Of a stretch of 64,000 bases of DNA, positions 1 through 11,948 are shown one piece after another. Every line of letters starts with the position of its first letter. Positions within the stretch are counted from its first letter, which is position 1. The notes under the pieces are model-generated. The model ran no database searches. It was not told where the DNA came from and saw nothing but the letters and a program-made list of their open reading frames with translations. A program made the position numbers and the translations under genes. The stretch is from Haberlea rhodopensis. Taxonomy: Eukaryota > Streptophyta > Magnoliopsida > Lamiales > Gesneriaceae. The stretch is taken from contig CAJQUN010000512.1 in assembly GCA_907163345.1 (NCBI GenBank), positions 310,001 to 374,000 on the forward strand, written 5' to 3'.

Positions 1-870
1 TCGAAATCTAAGAAACAAATTGAAATCGAAATCTAATTCAACAATCAAACCAAATTCTCATAAAAGATTCAAATCCAAAAGTAGGTATCCCTTCAACCAA
101 GAATCAAAGGGTTTTAGCCTAGCATAATTAAATCTAAAAACAATAAAAATTCAATGGAAAACATTAAATAAATAAAGGAAAGAAAGTTACTAAGATAAAT
201 CACGATTCCGGCTTGTCGATTCCGGTTCCGTTCTTCGTTGTTCTTGAAGAAAACTTAAAAGAGAATTAATCTAAAATCTCCAATTATTCTAAAAGTAAGA
301 AAAACTATCCAAAACTGCTGCTAATGAGGCTTAGTCTCGAGTTTTAGGGTATGGGGGTGATAAAAATGGGATACAATCTTTTAAACATGGTAAAAGACTC
401 AATTTCCTAATTTCCGGACTCTTCGGCGATCGATCGCCTGATATGTGGCGATCGATCGCTGGCTTTTATTTTTCAGGCAGAATGTATTGGCGATCGATCG
501 CCACTTCTTCGCGATCGATCGCGTGGCTCCAGTGGGCTTTGGCGATCGATCGCCACTTCTTCGCGATCGATCGCTGGCTCGTGAATTTTGTTGATTAAGT
601 TTCTGTCCATAGGCGATCGATCTCCTCTTCGTGGCAATCGATCTCCTTCTTCAAAATTACATTTTTGCCCTTTTCTTGATCAACTTTTAGTCCTTGTCAT
701 GTCCATGTCTCTTCTTGGTCTTTACACATCATTTTTAGCTCGTTTTCTTCGCTTGTACCTACAATTACACAAACATACGATTAGGTAGCATATGTATCAA
801 TTTATCCATCAAAACCTACCAAATAGTAGACAATTAAGCACTAAAGATGTGTCTATTTCTAGTCACATCA
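1..870 (-). repeat. 3' LTR of element A (truncated by window start)
   Basis: Direct repeat of 5500-6367, ending at the same CACATCA terminus as the right copy. It includes a cluster of eight palindromic CGATCG-type motifs at 426-646. The outer part of this LTR lies beyond the window. Confidence 0.9.
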
Positions 871-888
871 AACTCCCCCATACTTACT
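871..888 (-). other. Polypurine tract of element A
   Basis: On the minus strand a purine-rich run, AGTATGGGGGAGTT, abuts the start of the 3' LTR, where plus-strand DNA synthesis would be primed. A second copy-like run lies near 2108-2116. Confidence 0.75.
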
Positions 889-2351
889 CTTTACTCGACC
901 TCGAGTAAACAAATAAAACTATGGTTAGGTTCATAACAAAGCAACTTGTTCTCACTTTAATGCCTCAACAATTTTAACATGCATAATAATGAACGGCGGT
1001 GAAAAGTTAACAGTGGAACAAGTTCAATCCCTAAACATTTCGTACCCAACGAAGTAGTGAACGTGCGTGTGTGGTCATAAACAAGTGTTGTGTACAAATT
1101 ATAGATCCAAAATATGCAAAGCCATAATAGTTCAAGTCATACACTAACAAAGTATAAGCTCACTTGCACACTCTTCTCCACTATCTTAGCTACTTTGCAA
1201 ACATAAATCAAGTAGGTCTTTATTAGCTTGTAGCTTGGCCTAGGTATTGGCTTATGAAAGAAAGGGTAAGGATATTCAAACAAGAGAGTATGATGAAATG
1301 CACACTAAAAGCTTCTCTTCCTGCATGAATTTTTCAACTTTGTTCTTTTTCACAAGGTTTATTTCAACACTTTTCTTCTTTTGTGCCTTGGCTCCCCTTG
1401 GAGTCATATTTTTATCTATTTTTTTCAAGGCATCCCTTTTTCTTTCATGCATTCCATTCTTTTGACAATTAAGCTCACAAATATACTTCAATGATTCCCA
1501 AGTGCATTTGAATGAAATACATCATACTCCCTTAAAAGGTATGGATTAGAATTACATTTAGGCTCATTAGGGAAGGATGATAAGCTAGTCAGGGAATGTT
1601 GAATGAGGGTCTTGAGTATGCTTAGCATACTCCCATTCTTTTGCATTAAGGCTCAAAAAGGGTACTAAAGATAGATTTTGTTCATATGGTAGGCTTGAAA
1701 GGCTCAAACGCATCAAAGATCGCCTATATCACTTTCATGTTTGCAAGTAGTCTAGACATACGCCTCAAAGAGCATGTAGTTAAGTTCTAGCATGTATTAG
1801 AGACTTTTTAAGACTATCACAAAATTCACATAATCTTCACTAAGTTATGCACACTTCACAAGTCATGACAATAATGTGCTCAAAATATTCAACTTACTAA
1901 GTTAAAGTACACTTTGCATTAGAGTTCAAAGTGTTCCAAGGTTAACAATTCACCTATGTTCAAAAGCATGCATGATATCAATTAGGTTTCATCATGGGCT
2001 AGTGATTCTAAGCATGCGTTCATTACTAACTATGAGCTCAAAATTTTTAAATTTTCTGATTTTTTTGTATTTTTGAAATATTAAAGCAAAACTAACTACT
2101 AATCCCTCCCCCATACTTAAATCTTACATTGTCCCCAATGTAAGGTAAAAATACAAGAAAAGAGAATCTAACTACTAAAGCAAAAAAATAATAATAATAA
2201 AATAAAATAAAAGGGAGAAAGGAAACTAACTCCCCTTGGGTTGCCTCCCAAGCAGCGCCTCTGTTTAACGTCGGTGGCCCGACGCGAGTCCTCTACAAAG
2301 GTGGTTGATGCAGTGTTGCTCTGTCCTTCCTTAACCACCTCAATATCTTCT
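889..2351 (-). other. Non-coding 3' internal region of element A
   Basis: AT-rich sequence where an autonomous relative would carry polymerase. No polymerase or integrase motif is readable in any frame. The short open frames here, for example at 1276-1491 and 2168-2416, look like chance. The one conserved-looking item is the hairpin CTTGGGAGGCAACCCAAG on the minus strand at 2235-2252, which also occurs in element D1. Confidence 0.6.
2235..2252 (-). other. Perfect 6-bp hairpin shared with element D1
   Basis: On the minus strand this reads CTTGGGAGGCAACCCAAG, a CTTGGG/CCCAAG stem closing a six-base loop. The same 18 bases stand at 10446-10463 in element D1, downstream of its gag. The surrounding sequence of the two elements is otherwise different. 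Confidence 0.6.
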
Positions 2352-3827
2352 TCACTCCTCGGTATCTTGGCTTGTTGCTCTTTGAGTGGTCGTCCCCAGT
2401 TTTGCTCCTTCGCCACTTAATTGACATGGTAGATCCGGAGGGTGCTTCTTTTCAATGGTATGATCCTGCAAGTTAGAAAAGAGAGGGTCAGCAGTATCAT
2501 GAGTAGATAGAGCGGCAACATTATGAACATTATGCACAAAATGAGAATCCATACCTCCGTTGTCATCAAGGCCATCAGTAGCCTTTCCCATTTCCCACAA
2601 CTCATCATTATCAAAATCCGAATCATAATCATCATGTATGCCAATAGCGTAACTCGAATGCTCAAGAGTTTTAATGGGTGCATAGATGTTGAATTTTGCA
2701 ACTTTACCATTAGACTCCAATGTTATCATACCGCTATTCATATTGATTACTGATTTTGATGTTTTCAAGAATGGCCTTCCTAAAAGGATTAAACTAGATG
2801 GATCACCATTTGCCATGTCTAAGACATAGAAATCGGCTGGGAAAATCAAGTTCTCTACATGCACAACTACGTCCTCTACTATCCCCTTGGGTTTGACCGT
2901 GGATTTATCAGCTAAGTGAATAACTGCGCTATTTCTTTTTAAAGGTCCCATTTTCAGTTGAGAGTACATTGAGTAAGGCATGACATTTATGGGCGATCCT
3001 AAATCGAGCATAGCCTTCTCAATCCTAATACCTCTAATCTCACATGGGATAAAGAACATACCTGGGTCCTTGCATTTAATGGGGATGCTTCTTTGGTTGT
3101 CCGCCGAAACATTGTCATTGAGTTCGACCTTGGGCTGCCCTTTGTGTTCCTTGCTTTGATCCTCTTTCACGGTCTCCTTTAAGGGGTTAGCATGTTGCGG
3201 TTTCTTCTTCATGGTCTTATGCAATGGGGCTTGCTCTTTGCAGCGTGGACTCATCTCGTAGAGGTCTTTGAGTCCGGCATCTTTCCTATTGTCCTTCAAT
3301 GCTTGGGGGAAATGGGGTGGTACTTTATATTCAGAAAGTTTAGGGAACTCACCTCGTGGTTCCTCCCCTTGCATTGGATCTTCAACATCTGTCTCTGTCT
3401 CCGTCATCTCTTCTTTCTGGGGTGGCGTCAGTACCACCTTCTCTTCAGCTGCATCTTCATTCACATTCACTGTGATAGCACTCACATTTTCCCGGGGGTT
3501 CATCTCTGGTTGTGACGGCAGTCCATTTGAAATCCTTGCTTCGATCTTGCTGATTGAAGTCGCTAATTGTCCCATCTGCGTCGTCAAGCTCTGGATGCTT
3601 GCCCTCGTCTCCTGTTGAAATTGTAAGCTATTTTCAGCAATAACTTTGATGCTATGTTCTAACCTGTCAGAAGGAGGGTGCACTGGCGGTGGTGGAGGTC
3701 GCTGATATGGCGGTCTGTAGGGTGGAGGTTGGTGCATCTGCGGGTCCCTCCACCCTTGATTGTAGTTGTTTGGTGGATGGTCATAATTCCTTTGTGGTGG
3801 CCCTGGGAATCCTCCCGCTGCATTCAC
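2352..3827 (-). pseudogene. gag C-terminus and retropepsin-like protease of element A
   Basis: Open frame of 491 codons. Residues 1-60 are proline-rich. Residues 60-110 carry a segment (MGQLATSISKIEARISNGL) typical of plant Athila/Tat gag. A retropepsin-like domain lies around residues 245-370: the active-site segment reads MLDLGSPINVMPYSMY, with DLGS in place of the usual D-T-G-S/A, followed by LLGRPFL. DLG variants are known in plant relatives, so activity cannot be judged. The frame ends without entering reverse transcriptase. It is joined to the upstream gag by a frameshift near 3900. The product would cleave the Gag polyprotein inside virus-like particles. The annotated methionine is only the first in this frame, not a proven start. 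Confidence 0.75.
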
Positions 3828-4477
3828 GTTCTCAGCGGCTGTCTCTTGTAGTGAGGGGCATGCGTCCGTGAGATGGTTCGCAGCCAGACAGATTCCACAC
3901 GGCTCCCTACATTTCCACCTGCCATACCACGCACAAGAAAAGTGAGGTCTATCCGTTGTTGTTCTAGGTTTGATACGTTTACCTCTTTTCTTTGCGGTTG
4001 TCCATGGCGCACAGATCCGAATTGTTGGGAGTTGGCCGCCATGTTAGCTATCAAGCGTCTAGCTTCCTCCGTTGTTTTATCTATAAATGCTCCTCCGCTT
4101 GCCGCATCCACCAAGTTCCTATCACCAGAAAGTAAACCTTCATAGAAGTATTGGATTAGAAGGTGTTCACTTATCTGGTGTTGTGGACAACTTGCGCACA
4201 ACTTCTTGAATCTCTCACAGTACTCGTGTAGTGATTCCTCGTAGAGCTGCTTCACACCATATATCTCTTTCCTCAAGTTCGTTGCCCTTGAAGCTGGGAA
4301 GTACTTTTCTAGGAATACTCTTTGTAAGTCAGTCCACGTGGTGATCGATCCGGATGGTAAGTAGAAGAGCCAGTCTTTTGCAGCGTCCTTTAGAGAAAAC
4401 GGAAACGCTCTTAGCTTTATTTGATCCTCAGTGATTCCGGTCGGCTTCATGGTAGTGCACACCACGTGGAACTCCAT
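3824..4477 (-). pseudogene. gag core (Retrotrans_gag-like) of element A
   Basis: Open frame of 217 codons with the plant gypsy Gag core: KLRAFPFSLKDAAKDWL, then FLEKYFPASRATNLRKEI, then LHEYCERFKKLCASCPQHQI and LIQYFYEGL. These match the conserved order of the Retrotrans_gag family, which forms the capsid-like shell. The last 30 or so residues are out of frame: a cysteine-rich, knuckle-like stretch is readable in another frame near 3860-3905, which places a frameshift near 3900. A second frameshift near 4495 separates this frame from its N-terminal part. The piece is therefore a pseudogene, although the bulk of gag is well preserved. Confidence 0.85.
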
Positions 4478-4827
4478 CAGATGCTTATGCGGTTTTCACC
4501 TGCAAGACCATGAAAAGCTGGCAATAAGTGAATTAAACCAGATTTAAGTTCGAAGTTTACGTTATTGGCCAGAGCAGGGAAACTGATGCAGAGCGGTTGT
4601 TGATCCAAGGTAGGATTCGCCAGCTGCCTCAAGCTTTGATTTGCAGCCATCATTGACCTCTCTTCTTCTTCTTGTTCTCTAATCCTTCGTGCTTCTCGTC
4701 TCCTATGATGTAGCGTCCTATCAATCTCAGGATCGTAGTGAAAGTTATCTTCGTGATTGAACGATCCACCTGTACTCATTAACAAACCAAAGTAGTAATG
4801 CGGGATAAAAATAAAAAAAATCGACAC
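4477..4827 (-). pseudogene. gag N-terminal fragment of element A
   Basis: Open frame of up to 116 codons; the likeliest start is the methionine of MSTGGS about 16 codons in. The middle is strongly charged (RRREARRIREQEEEERSM). It ends in LLPAFHGLAGEN, the usual lead-in to the Gag core, where the frame shifts near 4495 into the next piece. It lies just downstream of the primer binding site, as expected for gag. Confidence 0.75.
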
Positions 4828-4845
4828 AAAATATTACTAATGCCT

Positions 4846-4863
4846 TCCCCGGCAACGGCGCCA
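4846..4863 (-). other. Primer binding site, tRNA-Asp type (element A)
   Basis: On the plus strand this reads TCCCCGGCAACGGCGCCA, identical over 18 bases to the 3' end of plant tRNA-Asp(GUC), so the minus strand is fully complementary to that tRNA. It lies 5 nt inside the 5' LTR. Athila-lineage elements are known to use tRNA-Asp. Confidence 0.9.
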
Positions 4864-4868
4864 AAATT

Positions 4869-6367
4869 TGGTAGCGCTTATCGCGTACGCCCAAATTAAC
4901 CCTTCTTCAGTTAATAGCAAAAATATGTAGTATCGGAAGTAGGGATCGATCCCACAGGGAAGGTGAATTTATTTCGTGCCAATTATCAAACAAATAGTAA
5001 CAATGGGAGTTTTGGATTGGATTACTACTACTTAGCGAATATCAAACTAATAAACGAGTTTAACTAAAACGATTAAAACTTATGGGATTAAAGCGATTCT
5101 TGGTTTCCAGGTAACCGTACTTTTGAAAAATTATCTTTAAGTCATCAAATCAAAACATTCGAATTCTTTCGATTATCTATCGACTGGAAATTCAATTCCT
5201 ACTCATCTTATTCGTAGTCAAAGAGAAAACAGCATTCAATTCAACCCTTACCAAATCTCTAATCACCACTACAGCCGTTAATGATTAAATCAATGATAGT
5301 TTCAAAACTAATGAGTTCGATAAATCTAATCAATGAAAACTACAGCCGTTAAAATTGATTACTCAACCGTTTCTCCTAAGAATTCAATAACACCTACAGC
5401 CGGTTAATTATTAATCTCAGATGTTTCTTAACAAACTATCGATTATGTAATCGAATATTAGGTGATCTGTCTAATACACAAACACAACAATGATGGAATT
5501 CAAAATCTAAGAAACAAATTGAAATCGAAATCTAATTCAACAATCAAACCAAATTCTCATAAAAGATTCAAATCCAAAAGTAGGTATCCCTTCAACCAAG
5601 AATCAAAGGGTTTTAGCCTAGCATAATTAAATCTAAAAACAATAAAAATTCGATGGAAAACATTAAATAAATAAAGGAAAGAAAGTTACTAAGATAAATC
5701 ACGATTCCGGCTTGTCGATTCCGGTTCCGTTCTTCGTTGTTCTTGAAGAAACTTAAAAGAGAATTAATCTAAAATCTCCAATTATTCTGAAAGTAAGAAA
5801 AACTATCCAAAACTGCTGCTAATGAGGCTTAGTCTCGAGTTTTAGGGTATGGGGGTGATAAAAATGGGATACAATCTTTTAAACATGGTAAAAGACTCAA
5901 TTTCCTAATTTCCGGACTCTTCGGCGATCGATCGCCTGATATGTGGCGATCGATCGCTGGCTTTTATTTTTCAGGCAGAATGTATTGGCGATCGATCGCC
6001 ACTTCTTCGCGATCGATTGCGTGGCTCCAGTGGGCTTTGGCGATCGATCGCCACTTCTTCGCGATCGATCGCTGGCTCGTGAATTTTGTTGATTAAGTTT
6101 CTGTCCATAGGCGATCGATCTCCTCTTCGTGGCAATCGATCTCCTTCTTCAAAATTACATTTTTGCCCTTTTCTTGATCAACTTTAGTCCTTGTCATGTC
6201 CATGTCTCTTCTTGGTCTTTACACATCATTTTTAGCTTGTTTTCTTCGCTTGTACCTACAATTACACAAACATACGATTAGGTAGCATATGTATCAATTT
6301 ATCCATCAAAATCTACCAAATCGTAGACAATTAAGCACTAAAGATGTGTCTATTTCTAGTCACATCA
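4869..6367 (-). repeat. 5' LTR of element A
   Basis: A 1.5-kb LTR with TG...CA ends, repeated at 1-870. It abuts the primer binding site. It contains eight CGATCG-type palindromes at 5924-6144. The part at 5130-5480 carries a short recurring ACAGCCGTTA motif. Confidence 0.9.
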
Positions 6368-6659
6368 ACATGACATCCCCAATAATGCTAACAAAATAGC
6401 AGTATACCATAACTCATCGTTAACAAGATAGTGGCATACCTGTATTCATCTCCCAATAGCGGTACGCAATCAGCACCCATCGCTCGAAGGCGGCACAATC
6501 CCGTGCGACGTATATAACGGCATAACCCCTCGCTATAAAGTCAGTGGTATGAGCCCTCGCTATATAATCAGCGGCATGAAACATCGTTATATAATCAGCA
6601 GCATGAACCCTCGTCGTAGAATCAACGGCATAATTCATCGCTATAGAATCACCTGAATA

Positions 6660-7135
6660 GATCACCGCTATAGAATCAGCGGCATAGACCATCGCTATAT
6701 ATATCCGGAGGCTTGAACCATCGCCATCGAATCAGCGGAATGAGCCATCGTTATACATATATCCGGCGGCATGAACCATCGCCATAGGATCAGAGGAATG
6801 AGCCATCGCTATACATATATCTGGCGGCATGAACCATCGCCATAGAATCAACGGAATGAACCATCGCTATACATATATCCGGCGGCATGAACCATCGCCA
6901 TAGGATCAGCGGAATGAACCATCGCTATACATATATCCGACGGCATGAACCATCGGCATAGGATCAGCGGAATGAACCATCGCTATACATACATCCGGTG
7001 GCATGAACCATCGCCATAGGATCAGCTGAATGAACCATCGCTATACATACATCCGGCGGCATGAACCATCGCCATAAGATCAGCGGAATGAACCTTCGCT
7101 ATACATATATCCGGCGGCATGAACCATCACCATAT
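6660..7135 (-). repeat. 58-bp tandem array of paired hairpins in C3
   Basis: About eight copies of a 58-bp unit; successive GGCGGC marks at 6765 and 6823 are 58 bp apart. On the minus strand each unit holds two GCGATGGTTCAT...CCGC half-units with different stems (GGCG/CGCC and AGCG/CGCT). The unit corresponds to the 59-bp unit of C1 and C2. Confidence 0.75.
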
Positions 7136-7760
7136 AACCAGTGGCATGATATCCCTCGCTAGAATATGATATCGGCGTGTTCTTTGCTTCTACATATTAG
7201 CGGCAAATATCTTTCATCGCTATATATATCCCTCGCTTCGACATACCAGCGGCATAATATCCCTCGCTATAATATGACAGCGGCGTGTTCTTCGCTTCTA
7301 CATAGTAGCGGCAAATATTATCGCTATGGTATGACAACGACATTAATACCCCTCGCTATAATATGACAGTGGCGTGTTCTTCGCTTTTACATATTAGTGG
7401 CAAGTATTCTATCATATAATATCCCTCGCTATGACATGACAGCGGCATCAATACCCCTCGCTTCGACATATCAGCGGCATAATATCCCTCGCTATAATAT
7501 GACAGCGGCGTGTTCTTCGCTTTTACATATAAGCGGCAAATATTCTCCATCGCCATGATATGACAGCGGCAAGTATTCTATCATCGCTTTGACATGAAAG
7601 CGGCAAGTATTCTCCTTGATACCTCATCATACCTGTATCAATACAAAGATATCAATATGCAGAGTTAATACCACATTCACAAATCCTACTACGTTATATC
7701 GGTGGCTCAATGATATCCCTCACTTTGACATATCAGCGACCCTCGCTACGATATGCCAGC
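7136..7760 (-). repeat. Degenerate series of short AGCG/CGCT inverted repeats in C3
   Basis: Irregularly spaced motifs such as CCTCGCTATAATATGACAGC and CGCTTCTACATATTAGCGGC recur about a dozen times. Each pairs CGCT with AGCG across roughly ten bases. The series continues the preceding 58-bp array but is not strictly periodic. No coding potential is seen. Confidence 0.6.
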
Positions 7761-7854
7761 GGCAAATATCCTGATACATTGCCAGTCAATATGCCCGTAG
7801 CAGTACCAAAATTGAAATACCATTGCAAGCACAATAACTCATGTGTAAACTGCA

Positions 7855-7859
7855 CATAC
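7855..7859. other. Target site duplication CATAC, left copy (D1)
   Basis: CATAC directly precedes the TG start of the D1 left LTR and is repeated at 13299-13303 directly after its right LTR. Confidence 0.85.
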
Positions 7860-9214
7860 TGATAAGTGTCAATTTTACACTTATTTAGATGCGATTTTCT
7901 AATGGTTTTCGTGCTGATTCTTGGATTATTGTACGGTTTTTGGTATATATTTCTATATTTCAGGAATCAATGTTGAAATGCATAAAGCAGAGGAAATGAG
8001 CCAAAAATGATGAAAAATGACCAAATCGAGCGAACAAGCCAAAGCCGGGAAAGGAAGAAAAAATCAAAAGAAAATAAAAAAAAATAAAAAGGAGCCGATC
8101 GATCGAGACATCAATCTCGATCGATCGGTGGTGGCAGAATTTTGGCGATCGATCGAGCAGTCAGTCTCGATCGATCGGCCGAAGGAAGAATCTTCTGAAA
8201 AATAAATTCCTTATAGAGTTTGGGTCCAACAACGAAGTCCATGATTCCTATCCCTCTATATATTAAACACGAAAATCACAAGATATAAAGACTTTTAACC
8301 TAGGAATAGCTTCCACTCCTCCATGCTCCATATCGCCTTCATCCACCATCACCTCTTCATCCTAGGAATTGGAACAAACCAACAAGAGAATCGAGGAGCA
8401 CGATCGAGAAAAAAGCGAGGAAGGATCGAGAATCAACGAAGAAGTCGACTTGGGAGTTTTCTTTTACTTTTCTATTATTTGTTTTGAATTATTATTGGAT
8501 TTAATGTGTTTTGGATGATTGAGAAATATCTTAAACATTGTTTTTCCTTTAATATTATTGATTCATTGAATCCATACATATTCTATGAGCATATGTTATT
8601 GTTCTTAATGCTTTTGAAGGATTGATCCCCTTTGAATGATATTTTATTATAATTGAGATCGAGAGATAAAATTATAATACGATATAATAATTCATGCCGT
8701 GTGTTAAAGATTGAGATCGAGAGATAAAATCATATACGAGTGATAGCTTTGGGTTGTTTAATCTAAAGTTAGTGGTTTTCATAAAGCGCATTCAATATTA
8801 AATTGTTAATTAAGTGAACGAGAGTTACTAGTTGCAATTTGATGTTAGATTTAATATAGCTCGAGAGAGTGTATTGAATAAATTCGAAAAACCCGTCACC
8901 TTAGAGATGTATGGAGAAAAGAATTGTAAGAGTTGGGTTAGGTGAATCATAGTCTTGATAATTCTTTCTTGTGGACTCTTCTCTGATCGTCGATTATTTT
9001 GGTTGGATTATAGTAGCTTAATTTAGTTTAGTTTAATTATTAATTAATTATCGTAGGTTAAATATAGTTAAAAGAAATCTTATTTGGTACTTGCTTGTTA
9101 GTCCCTGTGGGTTCGACAATCCGTATTCTTCATATCTATACTAAAACTTGACACCGTGCACTTGCGGTCTAAAATCGCTAGATTGGAATTAATTGTTTAA
9201 AATAAAAGCGATCA
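7860..9214 (+). repeat. Left (5') LTR of D1
   Basis: 1355 bp, TG...CA ends, repeated at 11949-13298. At 8095-8179 it holds two inverted pairs of CGATCGATCG motifs. A probable TATA box, CTCTATATATTAA, follows at about 8262, so the palindromes sit just upstream of the likely promoter. Confidence 0.92.
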
Positions 9215-9220
9215 AGTTTT

Positions 9221-9238
9221 TGGCGCCGTTGCCGGGGA
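9221..9238 (+). other. Primer binding site, tRNA-Asp type (D1)
   Basis: TGGCGCCGTTGCCGGGGA is complementary over 18 bases to the 3' end of tRNA-Asp and lies 6 nt after the LTR. Confidence 0.92.
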
Positions 9239-9297
9239 CTAACTTTAGTAATATCATACTAGGTTCTTTGACTGTTATTTAACCATTTTTGTTTATT

Positions 9298-9328
<31 letters not shown>

Positions 9329-9382
9329 TTATTTATTTATTTATTTTGTTTTTGTTTTGTTTGTCTTGTGAGGTACTTGGAG

Positions 9383-10222
9383 ATGCTACATCAACAAGCT
9401 TTCACAAGCTTTGCCCAACAACGTTCCGAGCCGTTCTACGCTGTTTGGGAGAGATTCAATGAATTGGCCAACACATTCCGGTATCACAACTTTTCGAACT
9501 TTACTCTCATGCAATATTTCTTCAAAGGGCTGGATGCACAGGCACGAGAATGGGTATTGAGCGGAGCACTAGTGACTGGGAGTCCCCTGGTTGATAGAGA
9601 CGATGACAGTGTGGTACACCTGTTCAATGATATGGCAGACTTTGATTATCACTGGCATTGTGATCATTCACTACAAGGTTGGAGTCACCAATACCCACCG
9701 GAGCCTCACTAATCTATTGATACGCCACAACCATTTGAACATCACGAAGAGAGGAGATATAGTTCTGCAAACGTCACGACTCAAGTAGAGGATACCTTAA
9801 TAAAATTCATGGCATCAACTGAGAACAGTTTGGAGTGCCAAACCAACTCTATGCATCACCTGGAGCAGCAAATGGCGGTCCTCATGGAAACAATTTCAAC
9901 TAGCTGCCAAGAGGAAGATATGAGGGCTACAAATCAAGAGGCGACGAATCGAGTTTGGTTATATGATGATGAACACTCAACCAACCAAGTTTGGGGGAGT
10001 GATCCTACTAGTGTGGAAAATTCAAAGGAACTTGAGCCTCTTCAAGAGATTGAGACTACTTCAGAGATGTTATCCGAAGAGTTCCCATGCGAAGATGAGT
10101 CGAGTGTGATGTTGGAAAGGGAAGAAACTTTCGAAGATTCTAACTTGAGCCCGTCGATGGAGACATGTTCTATGCCATATGTGGATCCATATTTTCCATC
10201 GATGCCAACTTCACCGCACTAA
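9383..10222 (+). pseudogene. gag-like frame of D1, one in-frame stop
   Basis: The first ATG of the frame is at 9383. The early part carries a Gag-like segment, EPFYAVWERFNELANTF then MQYFFKGLDAQAREWV, which resembles the later half of the Retrotrans_gag core. An in-frame TAA at 9710-9712 interrupts the frame, but the same frame stays open again to 10222 and the element D2 homologue has no stop at that place, so a single ancestral frame of about 280 codons is likely. The C-terminal part is acidic (CEDESSVMLEREETFEDS) and has no zinc knuckle. No protease follows. The Gag would package RNA only if helped by a complete element. Confidence 0.65.
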
Positions 10223-11935
10223 ATCCTCCAAGATATGAAGCCAAGTCAAGAATCATTCTCTCATGCCTACTATTTCATGAAGAAAGTTGTTGGAGCGACG
10301 AGCCTACACTGTTCATATCTTGCCAAGCTTGAGGGCATACTGAATGAAGACCCATTCGTGGTATCATACGATACTTACTATGGGCGGCAGCCGCTCTTTG
10401 ATGGTTGCTTCTGATGGTCAAGCCTAAGACTAGAAATCAGCGCTTCTTGGGAGGCAACCCAAGCGTATCCTTTTGTTATTTAGTTTAGTTTTGTTTTATT
10501 TTTCAGTTTTTACATTTAGTTTGTTTATCTCTCGAGTTGAATATTTTAACATTTGCATTCTTCTCTTGCTAAGTACTCAGTTGGAGCGATGAACCCCTAC
10601 AACAGTGGAGCTTTCAAAGCAAATCTTCCTCAACCCTCATGCAAGCGTCTTGATCAGAGGAGTTTACTCTTTCCCTTTTGATTCTGTTAAACATTGAGGA
10701 CAATGTTTCATTTAAGTTTGGAGGAGTGGCTTGCATGTTTTACTTGTTTTAACCACATGTTGTGTGCTCAATTGACACTTCAATCGTCCGATTATCATGA
10801 CCTAAATTTTTTTTAAGAGTTCAAACTTGAGAAAAGAATGAATATAGTAGTGACTATTCAATGAGAATTTTGATCTCACTATGCATATGGACTTGAATTT
10901 TAATGATTATTGGACTTGTACATGAATATCCTAATTTGAGTTAGCATGTCAAGAATGAAGAATATATTGAGCACAATGGGTCATGATCTTGTGGATTGCA
11001 TGTTGAATAGTGATAATTGTTGTGAACTTGATGATTTGTCCTGAGCATCTTAGAGTTATCCTAAAACTTATTTGATGATGACACTTTGAGGCGAAATTTT
11101 ATAGTTACAAACTTGACATGGAAATAATCTAGGCGATCTTTGGACCGTTTGAGCCTTTCAAGCTTACCATGCATATATCAATCTCTAGTATCCCAATTTA
11201 AGCCTAATTGAGAAAGAATGGAGTATGTTTAACATACAATGCCCCATTCAACATTCTTTGGCAAACTCATTATACCCACCTTTATGAGCTTAAATTGAAA
11301 GAATTATCTTTACCTAAAGGGAGTATAATGATTCTCATTAGATGCACATAATTTGCTATATTTTGATGAGCTATAGTTGAAAAAAAAAATGATGAATGAG
11401 AAAAGAAAAGGATAGATATAAAGCCTTGAAAAAAAAAATGTCTAAATAAGACCCAAAGTGGCCAAGGCTATAAAAGAAAAAGAAGAGAAGCTCAATTTTG
11501 TGCTACAAACATGAACATTACATGCTTATACTCTCTTCTTTGTGATATTCTATCTTTTCTTTGAAGCCAACACCAAAGGCCTTACATTACAAGCTTAAAA
11601 AGTCATTTTTGATCCAAGTCTAGGGAGTAATTATCATTAGTGGATAAGTTGTTTGAAAATAGGCCTATGTGATGCTTGATGATAATCTTGACCTCGAGTT
11701 GATTAACATGATTTGATCTTGAATATGTGCATGAAACTTGAGATGAAATTAGCACACACACACGTTCCGATTTTGAGAGGTGTTGCTTGACTTAGGAGAA
11801 AACATGTCTTGTCAACTTTTGTATATGTGCATGAGATTTCTGAGAATAATGCAAGTCATGAAATAATTGTTTTATGTATCCAGAATGAACTATACCTTAT
11901 GATTTTAATGCTTAATCGAGGACGATTAAGTGAGA
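10223..11935 (+). other. Non-coding 3' internal region of D1
   Basis: AT-rich and without recognisable polymerase. It holds the hairpin CTTGGGAGGCAACCCAAG at 10446-10463, the same 18-mer found in element A. Short frames here are not conserved-looking. Confidence 0.6.
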
Positions 11936-11948
11936 AGTTTGGGGGAGT
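11936..11948 (+). other. Polypurine tract of D1
   Basis: GAAGTTTGGGGGAGT immediately precedes the TG of the right LTR. Confidence 0.8.

Larger units (their letters stand above)
1..6367 (-). mobile_element. Element A: Athila/Tat-like gag-protease LTR retrotransposon without pol (partial)
   Basis: Read on the minus strand, the order is 5' LTR (4869-6367), tRNA-Asp primer site, gag and protease-like coding sequence broken by two frameshifts, about 1.5 kb of non-coding DNA, polypurine tract, and 3' LTR (1-870, cut by the window edge). No reverse transcriptase, RNase H or integrase is visible, so the element is non-autonomous. The LTR parts that can be compared differ at roughly 1% by eye, a fairly young insertion. 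At 6367 it breaks the non-coding element C3; the five bases after the LTR are ACATG, but the matching duplication lies outside the window. Lineage is inferred from the gag type and the primer site. Confidence 0.85.

Noticed and set aside
1247..1491. Paired sense and antisense frames in element A
   Set aside because: Low-complexity, hydrophobic or lysine-rich chance frames in non-coding interior.
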